The notes under the pieces were generated by a model, which did not search any database, was not told the DNA's origin, and saw only the letters and a program-made list of their open reading frames with translations. Source: Micrasema longulum (lineage: Eukaryota; Arthropoda; Insecta; Trichoptera; Brachycentridae). Taken from it: 64,000 bases of DNA. The DNA is taken from the NCBI GenBank assembly GCA_022494885.1, contig JAGVSM010004240.1, positions 110,127 to 174,126 of the forward strand. The letters run 5' to 3'. Below, one piece after another: positions 32,075 through 42,640 of this stretch (positions are counted from its first letter, which is position 1; the number at the start of each line of letters is the position of its first letter). A program made the translations under genes and the position numbers.

Positions 32075-32230
32075 GTTCAGTTACATTTAATAGTTTGGCT
32101 TTTTTGAGGAGTTCTTTAGTTGCTGTTAGATAAGGGAGGTCACGTACTAACGTTGAAATTTAATTTTGCTGTCGTTGTAGTCTGTTTATGTCATTTTGGT
32201 TTTCTGTTCCCCATAATTGTTGCATTTACA
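32075..32230 (-). mobile_element. LINE-F fragment
   Basis: Minus strand QLWGTENQNDINRLQRQQN matches LLWGAGYQNDINRLQRQQNK of LINE-F at 58845. Stops follow. Confidence 0.6.
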
Positions 32231-32394
32231 TGTTTTTGATTTTGCATAGGTTCATAAATAAATGTTTTTTCCGTTTTTAGAACAAAGTATTTATTAGAGT
32301 TTTAGTTCATTTCATCGGTAGAAGAATTGAGGATGTTCTGGCACATTTAAAATTAAAAACACACCGAATTTAAAAAAAAAATCCCAAAAAACCA

Positions 32395-32570
32395 GCCGTA
32401 CCCAACCATTTTTCCATCACGCGCCGCCTTTGGAAACGCCGCGTCTGCGCAGTTCTCCATCCTTTGTTCTTCACAAGCTAACACCCCCCTCCCCAATACC
32501 GCAGTACCCTCCCCCACCCCAGCGCCCGTATACCCGCTGCAAGCTGTATAGACATGTCGTGTATAACTAA
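32395..32570. other. Short GC-rich island
   Basis: CACGCGCCGCCTTTGGAAAC, a C-rich run CACCCCCCTCCCC and CCCACCCCAGCGCCC stand out from the AT-rich surroundings. No ORF or repeat match; could be the 5' end of an element or a host regulatory piece. Confidence 0.3.
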
Positions 32571-32810
32571 ATTATTTGCATAATAAATTTAAAGCCGAGG
32601 GAGTTCCGCAAGGGGCATACATCGGACCTTTATTATTTTTCTTAATCAATTGATCGCGTTATCAAACAGAAGTTTATTTATGATGATTCCAATATTATTT
32701 TTTGTTTATTTCATAAATAATTTACTTACCGTATATAAATATAAAATATTACATTTATTTTTGTATAAAAACGATGTTATAATTTAATTATAAGCTTTAA
32801 AATTATTTCA

Positions 32811-34024
32811 ACATAGAGAAAAAACATTTTTGAGAAGGGAATATAGAAGTCTAGGCATTAACTGGTTTAAGTGGCCACTTTGCAAACTGTGTAACATTCA
32901 CCATTCTGCCCATGTTTGAACATCGACATTTCCTCAAATCTTCCATCTGTTGACTTTTGTGAAGTAAAAGGGCTGAAACCTTTATCACGTGGGTGAGGTT
33001 CATCCGGCTGAACCAAATCCCCTACTAGGGAACGCCTGAAAACCATTTTTCAATTGTTATACGCCTTTTACCAGGTAGTTAATTCAACAATGTTTGAGTA
33101 TGTGCAAATGCTTGCAGACTGGCTGGATTTCCTCCCTAGGGAGTTATTCATATTTACATTTATTACAACAGAGAGGGAAACATTTTTGAGAAGGGAATAT
33201 GGAAGTCTAGTCATTTACAGGGCGTATGACCTGTCATGTTGTGATAAAAGTTTCTGCTCTTTAACTTCATAAAAATCAACAGATGGAAGAGTTGAGGAAA
33301 TGTGGATGTTCAAACATGGGCAGAATGGTGAATGTTACACAGTGTGTGAAGTGGCCACTTAAACCGGATAGCATAATCCGTGAGGCGAACCATATGGGCG
33401 AAGGTGTATATTTTAAATTCTGCAATGTCCTGCCGGTAAAACAACTTTGTGACTACAAATTGATTGATTGGAATATAAAAAAAGAGTTTCCCACACTCAC
33501 AACACTAGATTAAAAACTAAGGGCGCCCTGTCTGTTCCCCGAATTACAAATTACTTCCGAGAGCGAACATTAAATTGCGTTGTTCCAAGATTGTTCAATG
33601 ATCTCCCTCAAACCATCATTAACATGAAAAATCTTCAAATGAAAAAAAAAGAACTGAAGAAATATCTTCTAGATACTTTGTAGTGCGTGTTTATAAATAA
33701 ATCTGTAAAATATAAATAAAATAAATGTAATATAAACCTGTCATAAAAAAAAAATAAATGTGTCCCACCGAAACGTCTTTAGACTTAGTGGGTAACAAAT
33801 TATTGTATGTATTTTTTAATTATAAAATAAACGCTGCTCTGCAGCACTGAAACTGAAACTGAAACCAGCCAATGACAGGTCATAAGCCCTGTAAATGCCT
33901 AGACTTCAATATCCCCTTCTCAAAAATGTTTTCCCTCTCTGTTGAAATACATTTAAATATAAATATACTCCCTAGGGAGGAGATCCAGCCAGTCAGCAAG
34001 CATTTGGACATACTCAAACATTGT
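32811..34024. repeat. F element, dimeric copy split by a LINE
   Basis: Subfamily 2. A unit from AACATTTTTGAGAAGGGAAT through GGCCACTTT, CATCTGTTGACTTTTGTGAA and GGAACGCCTGAAAACC runs into the hairpin end CAACAATGTTTGAGTATGTG and TCCCTAGGGAGTTATTC (33085-33150). A second unit then starts and turns round (GAATGTTACACAGTGTGTG). The LINE 33374-33858 interrupts CACTTAAACC, and F resumes as AAACCAGCCAATGACAGG and closes with CATTTGGACATACTCAAACA. Confidence 0.7.
33374..33858 (+). mobile_element. LINE 3' end nested in F, with CTGAAA tail
   Basis: ORF 33468-33683 encodes THNTRLKTKGALSVPRITNY, RTLNCVVPRLFNDLPQ and KKELKKYLLDTL, the last part of a CR1-like ORF2. The 3' UTR ends CACTGAAACTGAAACTGAAA, a microsatellite tail rather than poly(A). 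Left F flank is CTTAAACC and the right one AAACCAGCC, so a target duplication of about 5 bp is likely. A second copy lies at 60945-61130. Confidence 0.75.
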
Positions 34025-34127
34025 TGGAGTCATAACTTTATTAACAAGTAAATCAAAATAATGACAAACAGTTTTTATTCGAATTCTGAAAGTTACTGAA
34101 AAGTCTTTTGAGATGTTTATATTTATT

Positions 34128-34578
34128 ATTAGTACTATCATCACTTCATTTCTCTTTTGGGGTAGGCAGTGAGGATAGATCGCCACACACGTCTATTCTG
34201 ACATACATTCCTATCTGTTTCCACATTCACACATCTTGTCACTTGTCTTTCAGTTGTGTCTACTTTTGCATACTGTAGTAGTACTACTACTACCATCACG
34301 CTATTTCACCTTGGGGTAGGCAGAGAGGATGGACCGCCACACGTCTATCCTGGCAAAAAATTATATCTTCTTCCACATTCATGCATTTTTTCATACATGC
34401 CAATCGGTTTTGTTACCCTTCGACACCAGACTTGAGATTTTGGTTTATGCGAACATGCCACTTATTTCATGACCATTCTGGTCCTACGTTACAATTAATT
34501 CTTACCATAAATATATGTTTTACCATTCTTTTGCCATCCATTCGTTCCACATGACCGGACCATCTCAGTGACCCCTTC
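34128..34578 (-). mobile_element. RTE-A, two 3' ends in tandem
   Basis: Two head-to-tail RTE-A 3' ends: 34128-34268 and 34269-34578. Each starts with the reversed TGATGGTAGTAG-type tail, then the inverse of RRVWRSILSAYPSGEMA. The second runs further (to HVERM, 34545). It ends at a TTAA where a piggyBac-type terminus begins. Confidence 0.65.
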
Positions 34579-35384
34579 TTAACACTTTGAGTACCGGCCG
34601 AATACACAAAGAATTTACCCTGTGCCCGGCCTATTTTTGTGAAATTTCACGCTTTCTGAAGGGTTTCTTAAAAGTGTCATAATCATAAAAATACTGAGTT
34701 AACCCTTTGTGTTCTAGTAGTTCTACAGTGGGACCACCGATTAAAAAATAAAATCCTTGTGTACTGGTAAGAATCGGATGGAACCACCCTAGTAAATATA
34801 CTACTCGTGACATCTGTGTTTAAATCAAAAATAGTTGTAACAATACACATGACCTGTCGTCATTATTTCGACAAGTCAAATCCTGCAAGTAGTGTGTGCG
34901 TTTGGAAGGGGAAACAAATTAAAATATTCACACGTGTTTGTTATAATGGGAGGTATGTTTTTACAAATATTTATATATTTACATTAGTTTTAAATATATG
35001 TTGCATTTATTTGAAAATAATTGTGATTTTAAACAACTTTTTGTCACTTTTTAAAGGTGGTTCCATAAGAAACCAGTAGGACACTTAAGCTTTTTTTTAT
35101 TTTTACTCAGATAAAACTAGTTGGATTTTTCCCAAGTTTGAGGCTCTTCCAGTTAATGCAATTTTGGATGAAATACCTTCAGATTGTGATTCTATGGCAT
35201 CTGACGATGAAGACGAGTTTGAAAATGTTAATTTGTTGGAGAAAATTGAAGTTTTAGAACCCTACCCCATCAATTCATCAGAGCAAATATACTCAGAAAA
35301 TAATGATTGGGATAGTGAAGACGAGATTCCACTAGCCTCGCTTATACAGGAAGCAAACATTTAATGAACAATTACCTTTGTTCT

Positions 35385-36305
35385 TATTTATTTTTATTTA
35401 TTTGACACTTTATATACATATACAATAAATATATATATAAGGGCGGGCATATTGCCTTAAGGCAATTTCTTCCTACCAACCCAAACCGTGCAGTTTGAGA
35501 AAATTATAAATACATGGACATATTGAATCTTACAATTTTATACAAAAATTAAAAGCAAAGATTAACAAGAATTCATATATATAAAAAAAAATAACACTAT
35601 ACTACGAGTAGTACTGGTACGACCACAACGGATCTCCGTAAACCACTTCTTAACCATTGAAATTGACGGTGCCGAGTCCCCGTAGTATTTATCAAGTCTT
35701 TTCTTAGTTTCAGTGATGGTTTTTTTACGTAAAAAATAATGTTTAATCAACACACGAAATTCACTTTTTTCCATTTTTGTAGAAAATCACAAGGTTGTCT
35801 GCTTTGAACGGCTGTCAAACACCAACTGAACGACGTACCTTGATCAAAATTAGAACGTTGCCCACTGATAGATTACAGTTGACGGCAGCACTGTTGCATT
35901 TGAAGTAACTGCGCGGGAAATTCAAAAAGTCACTGACTTATCAAACCGCCCTCGTATGAAGAGAGGAGAGGGGATGGGAAGGAAAGAAGAAAGATAAAGG
36001 AACAATTTAAATATTTAGATAGTGACATTTCAATCTTGACTTAAATGTAGATAATGAAGGGGCGTCTCTAACATTAGTGGGTAGATTATTCCACAATCGA
36101 GCGGCTACTACTGTGAAAGAGGAGGCAAGAAAATTAGAGCGATGACAGGGTATTAAAGGGTTCTCTCGTTACTAGAACGAAGAGATAGTCCGTGTTGTGA
36201 AAGAGGTTGGATGAGCTCTCTCAGATAAACAGGCGAAGTGGGATTATTTAAAATATTGTGAAGAAGTGATAGAATGTAAATGTTTCTTCTATGCCTGATA
36301 CTGAG
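35385..36305 (-). mobile_element. LINE-A 3' part, nested in piggyBac, itself holding a mariner
   Basis: Reversed tail, palindrome ATTGCCTTAAGGCAAT (35451-35466), then 3' UTR to about 35600, the mariner remnant, and again LINE-A from 35958 (TGAAGAGAGGAGAGGGGATG) with the coding end (inverse of SAATLWNNLPTNVRDAP type sequence) to about 36300. It separates the acidic N-terminus of the piggyBac transposase from the rest. Confidence 0.75.
35600..35957 (-). pseudogene. M2-type mariner, one-sided remnant
   Basis: The right end CCGCCCTCG|TA (35947-35957) is the M2 terminal repeat. The minus ORF 35562-35774 begins MEKSEFRVLIKHYFLRKKTI and continues YYGDSAPSISMVKKWFTE and CGRTSTT, the paired helix-turn-helix region of a DD34D mariner. 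At the other side only about 6 bp of terminal repeat (TACGAG) follow directly, so nearly the whole catalytic half is deleted, yet a TA is kept on both flanks in LINE-A. Confidence 0.75.
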
Positions 36306-36309
36306 CCAG

Positions 36310-36829
36310 TGGTCCCATTATACCGGAAATGTTGAGATTCCCACTGATTTTTTAAAAATTGTTGTTCCCTATTGATTTACTGGAAAAAAATGTGTTTGAA
36401 ACTAATCTATATGCTATTCAAAGAATTGATGGCAATTCTCGAAATTTTGAAACTACAAATTTACAAGAAATTAAGTGTTTATTAGCTTTAAACATGTTGA
36501 TGGGAATAAAAAAATTGCCTAGTTATAAAGATTATTGGTCTTCGAAAGTCGAGCTCAGAGATCCATACATATCTTCTCTAATGTCGCGCGATAGATTTAG
36601 TTGGCATCTTGGGAATATTCACCTGAACGACAATTCGTTACAGCCGTCTCACGGAGAAGAAAATTATTATAAATTGTATAAAATAAAACCTTTGCTCAAT
36701 ACACTGTCGGAAACATATGTATTGAGCACCAAGGTAAATCCGCACCGGACCAGGTGGCGCTGCTCAACTTGCCACGTTGGACTTTGTCTTAAGCTAGGGT
36801 TTCCTAGGACAGCGGTGCCCGTATTTTAA
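36310..36829 (+). pseudogene. piggyBac transposase, N-terminal domain fused to Cys-rich domain
   Basis: ORF 36359-36829. DLLEKNVFETNLYAIQRID, LQEIKCLLALNMLMGIKKLP and SYKDYWSSKVELRDPYIS match the N-terminal part of the piggyBac transposase domain; a frameshift near 36358 separates it from PTDFLKIV upstream. After LLNTLSETYVLS the frame passes directly to NPHRTRWRCSTCHVGLCLK, which is the C-terminal zinc-binding Cys-rich domain of these proteins. All three catalytic aspartates lie in the part that is missing, so an in-frame internal deletion of several hundred codons has occurred. The last residues are read from MITE P. Confidence 0.75.
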
Positions 36830-37037
36830 CGGCCGTAGTGAACGGTGATGCAGTGGACAGCCATCGTAAAAGTGATTAGAGAGTGGTTTCCTAAGAAAAC
36901 GGTGTTAAATGGTGTCGATAACACCGTTTTCCTAGAAAACCACACTCTAGTCACCTCTACGACGGCTGTCCACTGCATCATCGTTCACTACGGCCGTTAA
37001 AATACGGGCACCGCTGTCCTAGGAAACCCTAGCTTTA
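36790..37037. mobile_element. Palindromic MITE P, copy 2
   Basis: Same arms and ends as copy 1 (TAAGCTAGGGTTTCCTAGG and CCTAGGAAACCCTAGCTTTA), centre AATGGTGTCGATAACACC. It lies within the piggyBac 3' coding end. Confidence 0.85.
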
Positions 37038-37234
37038 CAGATAAAAGAAATTGTTTTATGTTATTTCATCGAATATAATGTTTATTCATACCTTTTTTCC
37101 TATTTTTTATATTACATTGTTTTAAATTTTTTTATTTCTTGTGACCTGGTGGTCCCACTGTGGAACCGCCAATTTTCTCTAAAACTATACATGCAAAAAA
37201 AAATAAAATGGAATTCTGGATGAATGGAATTGAA

Positions 37235-37572
37235 TGGAATTCTAACAACTTAATATAATCTTAATAATATTACAAAATAAAACATTGAGCAGAAAATATA
37301 ATTTGTCAAGTGTTTCTGCTGAAAAATAAATAATAAAAAACTAAATAAATAAATTACTGTTTGAACATTATGGTTAACAAAATAACATTAAATTAAAAGA
37401 CCTTAAAAAGTCAGCAACTAAGGTTATATTTTAAAGATTATAAATTATTCAATACTTATGAACTCCTACACCAGATGGAGATGACAGTAGAAAAGGCGAC
37501 CATCCGTGGTGTTGTGGCCAAGACACTTGACTCACTCCCGGAAGGTTCCGAGTTCGATTCCCGGAGAGATTC
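37235..37572 (+). repeat. Duplicated segment ending in a SINE1-type head, copy a
   Basis: About 260 bp from TTCTAACAACTTAATATAAT to AGTAGAAAAGGC, matched at 38783-39036. It runs straight into a tRNA-like head (37496-37572, B box AGTTCGATTCC). After the head the sequence differs: here TCATTTTTGTATGATAGTTG follows instead of the SINE1 body. Confidence 0.7.
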
Positions 37573-38041
37573 ATTTTTGTATGATAGTTGGCCTTTATGG
37601 AGAGCGACATTGCAATGTTCGCACATATACAACTCGGTTTCACTACTTTTTTGTGCTTTGTATCCCGGAGCCGTGTAAACACGTGATTACAATAACCACG
37701 AGTTGTGTGTGAAAATGTCATATATTTACGAGTATTTATTTTTAAACAAGCATGTTTTTTATTTAATATTTTGTTTTCATCAAAATAATATTTTATTATT
37801 GTTATCAAAAACGAGTAAGAGTAAGAGTAATAATAATTTTTCAGAATTCGCAAATCATCTTATATCCGAAAACCATGAATTTAATCAAGAAACGGGTGTA
37901 GAAAGATATTTTGCACGTCAATAAAAATGGTTTTCGTTTAGATAAAAAAATTATTTATTTGTTGTTGTTCATGAAAAAAAGTATTTAATGTCTTATTTTT
38001 TATAAAGTTAATGCTTTAAATATTAAATAATATATTTTTTA
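37573..38041. other. No gene recognised; unknown tail behind the SINE head
   Basis: 37573-37720 (GGCCTTTATGGAGAGCGACA, TTCGCACATATACAACTCGG) may be the body of a different SINE type that shares the tRNA head. The remainder to 38041 is AT-rich without features. Confidence 0.35.
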
Positions 38042-38292
38042 GGCCTCGTGGTTTACTAGGCGTTAGTGCGTTTGCTTATCATGCAAGAGATCTCAGGTTC
38101 GATCACAACATGGTTGAAATGAAATATGTATGTAAAAGGGTGTTTTTACGCTAGGATATTTGATAGTCCCTGGACTGGTACATGAAGCGTGAGACTGATC
38201 ATCTTACCTTCATGTAACAAAAAATGATCAAGATACACTGCGATCGGTGTACCAATGCAGTGCCATATGCACCATTAGATGCGAAAAAAAAA
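38042..38292 (+). mobile_element. SINE2, forward copy
   Basis: Head GGCCTCGTGGTTTACTAGGC with B box GGTTCGATCAC (38097), then AAAAGGGTGTTTTTACGC, CCTGGACTGGTACATGAAGC, CGGTGTACCAATGCAGTG and an A-rich end. Complete in outline. Confidence 0.8.
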
Positions 38293-38339
38293 TGTGGATG
38301 ATGATTTTTAAATTAAAACATTGATTATTATTATAGTTG

Positions 38340-38780
38340 GGTAAATTATATAGCATCATTTTTGTGAATCTCACATCAAGGGCGCTGGACAGTTAATAAA
38401 TATCCCAGCACATCATGGACGATTGAAATGCTAGTTCTTCGTTTCCAATAATGATATATTTACACTATAACAGAGAAGCTAGATTACAGCACGTCTTGCA
38501 GCTACAGAGCGAATGGACGGTACGAAATCTAGCTCCCATTTACATTATGTTTTAATTTGACAATGTAGTTAGGTTAGAAATGATTGACGTTAAAATAAGT
38601 AATAAAAATATATCATTTAAAAAAAATGAATTTAGGTTTTGACAAGTCTTGCAGCTACTGAGCGCATAGACGGTTCAAATTCTGGACTTCATTAAAAAAA
38701 ATTAGGTATTTGATAGTTGATAACATTAACATTCTGAAGCTAGATTACCAATCGTCTTGCAGCTGCAAAGCGCATGGATG
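38340..38780 (-). repeat. MS element, copy 2
   Basis: Begins with the reversed L2-like 3' tail (CACATCAAGGGCGCTGGACA, 38375) and has cores GTCTTGCAGCTAC near 38492, 38646 and 38754, with unit spacings of roughly 110-150 bp. Same unit order as 54118-54575. Confidence 0.7.
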
Positions 38781-38782
38781 AA

Positions 38783-39200
38783 TGGATTTCTAACAACTTA
38801 ATATAATCTTAATAATATTACAAAATAAAACATTGAGCAGAAAATATAATTTGTCAAGTGTTTCTGCTTAAAAATAAATAATAAAAAACTAAATAAATAA
38901 ATCACATTATGGTTAACAAAATAACATTAAATTAAAAGACCTTAAAAAGTCAGCAACTAAGGTTATATTTTAAAAATTATTAATTATTCAATACTTATGA
39001 GCTCCTACACCAGATGGAGATGACAGTAGAAAAGGCGGCATCCGTGGCGTTGTGGCCAAGACACTCGACTCACTCACGGAAGGTTCCGAGTTCGATTCCC
39101 GGCGAGATCACAAAATTTTTATGTGATCTCGATTTTTCTTAAGCCCGGGTGTTTTGTGATGTAGTTTGATTGGGCCTCCTGGCCTGTTGTGGTGCAAAAA
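38783..39200 (+). repeat. Duplicated segment with complete SINE1, copy b
   Basis: 38783-39036 repeats 37235-37495. From 39037 follows SINE1: A box TGGCGTTGTGG, B box AGTTCGATTCC, body (AAGCCCGGGTGTTTTGTGAT) and end CCTGTTGTGGTGCAAAAA. Both heads share the same changes from the SINE1 consensus, as expected of a duplicated head. Confidence 0.75.
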
Positions 39201-39274
39201 TAAAGCGAAATTGTGTCTAGATGTGTAACTATTAAATGTTAAATAATATAATACAAAAAGTGTAATGGAGCTAT

Positions 39275-40840
39275 TTTAGTTTATTTTATTTTATTTTACT
39301 GACGTAAACGGCAAATCTGATATTTACAAACATTTATAATATTAATATATTTGGCTTAATATATTTTTTTTTTTTTAAAAACACGAATTTCCTTATACCC
39401 AAGATTAATTTAAAAAAAAATTAAACCAAAAATAATACAAGATTTATATTTAAAAAATTAACCTAAAAATTATACAGCATATTCAGTAGAAAGTTTAAAT
39501 AATAAAACATTCTACAGTAAAACAACAAGAAAATCATAAGTACTGTTTCGCACAGCTAGGCAAAGTCAACAAAAAACTGTATATATATATATATATATTA
39601 TGGTCTTTGAAAGAAATGTAACTATGACTGAATGTAAGATTGTAGTAAATGGAGATAGTTTGAAACAGGTCGAAGAATTTGTATATCTGGGTAGTATGTT
39701 TACTAGAGATGGAAATATGGACAAGGATATTGAAAGGAGGGCTAGTGCCGGTAACAGAGTTAATGGTGCCTTAAAGTCTGTCGTAGCAAATAAGTGTCTA
39801 TCGCAAGAGGCTAAATTAGCAGTTCATAATGGAGTTCTGGTACCAACCCTAATGTATGGAAGCGAAGCATGGAGTTGGAAAAAAAGGGACGAAAGTAGAC
39901 TGAATGCTGTTGAAATGCGATCCCTCAGGCGAATGTGCGGAAAAACAATGTATGATAGGTGCCCTAATGTCGAAATTAGAGCAGAATGCAAGGCTGAGTT
40001 AAGCATTATCGACAAAATTAAGAAAGGTCTTTTGCGATGGTTCGGTCATGTGGAGCGAATGAATGATGAAAGAACGGCTAAAAGATTTATGATGCGAATG
40101 TGTCTGGTTGTAGAAGTCGAGGAAGGCCGAGAAAGACATGGCATGATCAAGTACAACAAATTCTTGAAAGTGGTCATGTGAAAAGTCGGAATAATCGACG
40201 TGCGTGCATGAGAAGATGTATGAATGTGAAGGAAGCAAAGGAAGTGTGCCAGGACAGAGTGGTGTGGCGTTCTATCCTCTCTGCCTACCCCTCTGGGGAA
40301 ATGGCGTGATGGTTAGTTAGTTAAATATTATGAAATACATGAATAAATAAATATAATTACCATTCACCGTCTTTGAAAAAGTTCAAAAGGTTTGTTCTAT
40401 GGAACAATACCCTACACTAAATATATCAGATACGTGGGAATAACTATTGCCGAGTTCATGAAGTCTATTTAATACGGCATTACAAGTATACACTGTCCGT
40501 GAATTGTTGCTACAAAACGGTGGCACCTGTCTAGTCATTCTTCCAGGCACCCTGAAGTTGGTGAGAGATAATAGTTCAGGGCAATCCCATATTGAATTTA
40601 CAATTTTGAATAAATTTAAAAGGTCTATAATTTTTCTTCTATCGTTAAGTTTTAACAAATTTAATGTTTTTAGTAAAAAATCGTAATTAAAAAATTCATT
40701 ATTGATTCGAAGTTTGAAATTTATATACCGTAAGTTTTTTTTTTGGACTCTTTCAAGAGAATTTTGGTGACAGTTGTAGTAAGGAGTAAGGAGTCCATAT
40801 TGTAGAGTTATACTCTAACTGGCTTCTCACTAATGAAGTA
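39275..40840 (-). mobile_element. LINE-E, split by RTE-A
   Basis: 3' UTR 39275-39575 and coding part 40330-40840. Minus ORF 40383-40658 reads LKLNDRRKIIDLLNLFKIVN, LTNFRVPGRMTRQVPPFCSN; upstream in another frame KNLRYINFKLRINNEFFNY and LEYNSTIWTPYY. These are the C-terminal motifs of a Jockey-like RT. The TA microsatellite in its UTR is the insertion point of RTE-A. Confidence 0.75.
39598..40322 (+). mobile_element. RTE-A, best 5' extent
   Basis: ORF 39600-40181 plus 40100-40309 in a second frame. Order of motifs: LKQVEEFVYLGSMFTRDGNM, LSQEAKLAVHNGVLVPTLMY, GSEAWSWKKRDESRLNAVEM, SLRRMCGKTMYDRCPN, IDKIKKGLLRWFGHVERMND, then (after a 1-bp deletion near 40082) GCRSRGRPRKTWHDQVQQIL, CMNVKEAKEVCQDRVVWRSI and SAYPSGEMA. 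This is the region behind the RT active site in RTE elements. The end is GCGTGATGGTTAGTTAGTTA. The catalytic core and endonuclease are absent; about 98% like 48169-48684 by eye. Confidence 0.85.
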
Positions 40841-42640
40841 TACATAAACTTCAAAGTGCCTATGTTTCAGAACTGAAAAACGAAATTCAATTGAATAATG
40901 GTATCTCAGAATGCTTCTGCTTTCATAGTAGGTGTCCATCCATAGTGTTCACTTTACTTGCGAGTAGGAAATTGAGGTCACGTTCTTTTTCCCTTGTTGT
41001 CAGCAATTTGACATCCGTCCTAGTTAATCAGCATTTTTGAAGTTTTGATCATGTTCTTGTTTACGTACAGGAAATGAATGATTCACCTTCTGCTCAATTC
41101 TTAGACGATATAAGGTCAGACAACAATGGGCGTTGTTTTCCGGGGTTTTACAAAGGAGAAAAAATACCCACGTAAGTAAAAAAATCTTCGTGACACAAGT
41201 GATAGTTCAAAACGAAATTACATGACGTACAAAAATACTGCTAAAAATTAAAGTTAACATTATTTAAAAATAGGAATTACGAATATCGGAAGTGTTTTCA
41301 AATGCTATAAACTCTAAACAGTTAATGAAATAAACACAAAATAAAGCAAATAATTTAAGATCAACTGCCAAAAATACACGCATAAATAAAAATACGTAAA
41401 AGATGCATAAAATAATAATAAACAAAACACTCGTTTGTTCAATGAATTTGAGTTGCTACTAAACGTAACTGTAATAGGAGTTATAATTTTGTTTTTTTTT
41501 AAATGATGTGTTTTTTTATTTAGAGTTAGATCAATAGGTAGTGTCGAATCCATTAAAATAAATAAAATCTGAAGCCAATTCTGTGATTCAATGTTTGGTG
41601 TTAAAGTGTGTAAAAATATATAAAAGTCAATTCGTAGTTAATCCGAGAAAGAAGATAACACCCGATTGTGGACAATGATAACCGTTAACTAGTTAGGACT
41701 TGATGAACTAAGTAGATAGAAGAACGAATCAATTTAACAAGAAGTTTGCGAAGCAGACTAGGATATGGAAACTAAAAAAACCCTGTAAATTTACTCTTGA
41801 AAAAACAAAAAAGTAAATTACAAACTATCCGATCAATCTAAACCAAAAATAATCGTGTATGGCATACATATAGTAATTAAAAGTAGTGTAAGAAATAATT
41901 ATATAAAAGTGAAAATCTTTACAAACGAACTTTGAAAAACACCAAAAACGCCAAAATTAATCAAGAAAAGTGTCAAAAAGGATTTGCAAGACTTCAGAGC
42001 AAGTTTTAAAGAACTCCAAAGCCATTTTGAAAAAAAAATGAAGAATTTAGACGACATAAGAAGATTGTAGAAATAGATTGTCTCATTTTGTTTTGTGAAA
42101 GTAGAACGTATTTTACAAAGGAACTCCTGTCGAAAAAGTGGATGAACCAAACAAAAAAACTGATGCATTAATGAAGTTACAACTGGAGGTTGGTTATTTG
42201 GTCTGAATGGATATTTTAGTCCAGTTCGAAGGCCGCAGTTGACAGGTCATTTTGATACAACGGATACTATACAATTTTTAAAATAGCTGTTTGATGTGAA
42301 TTTATTTTCCGAGATTTCTGTGTGACATTTTTGGAAGGATTTTGAACTGCATGTTCCAGAGAACCTTTATTTTCTCACGATATAAATAAACGCTGGATTA
42401 GAGAATAGAACAGCTGCTTAAACCTCTTTTTAAGAATTGATTCTATGACATATGGATATTTAGAATAAGAAAATATTAAGACTATACTTAAAATAAACAT
42501 AAAGTACTGATATCTAGAAACTCAGATCAACTCTCAAAATCATCTGGAAAATTATTTTGCAAAGCGTTTGAAGAAATCAAAATCGAATTTGAAGAAAAAT
42601 CAAGTCTTCGAAACAGAGGTAAAAATTTCGAAATTCGAAA
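40841..42640 (+). other. Low-repeat region upstream of the candidate exon
   Basis: AT-rich, no match to the window's repeats and no RT or transposase coding. Short ORFs (41314-41553, 41899-42168) have no family resemblance. It may be promoter, 5' UTR or intron of the gene that starts at 42641. Confidence 0.4.

Larger units (their letters stand above)
34579..37190 (+). mobile_element. piggyBac-like transposon, deleted and twice interrupted
   Basis: TTAA at 34699 is followed by CCCTTTGTGTTCTAGTAG, a piggyBac-type end, and TACAGTGGGACCACCG (34720) recurs inverted as GGTGGTCCCACTGTGG (37147), a sub-terminal repeat of the other side. A 120-bp TTAA-bounded piece upstream (34579-34698, TTAACACTTTGAGTACCGGC) looks like the end of a second piggyBac-type element. 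Transposase parts: 35164-35364, acidic N-terminus (LDEIPSDCDSMASDDEDEF), and 36359-36829. LINE-A (35385-36305) and MITE P (36790-37037) are later insertions. The far terminal repeat and its TTAA are not visible. Confidence 0.7.
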
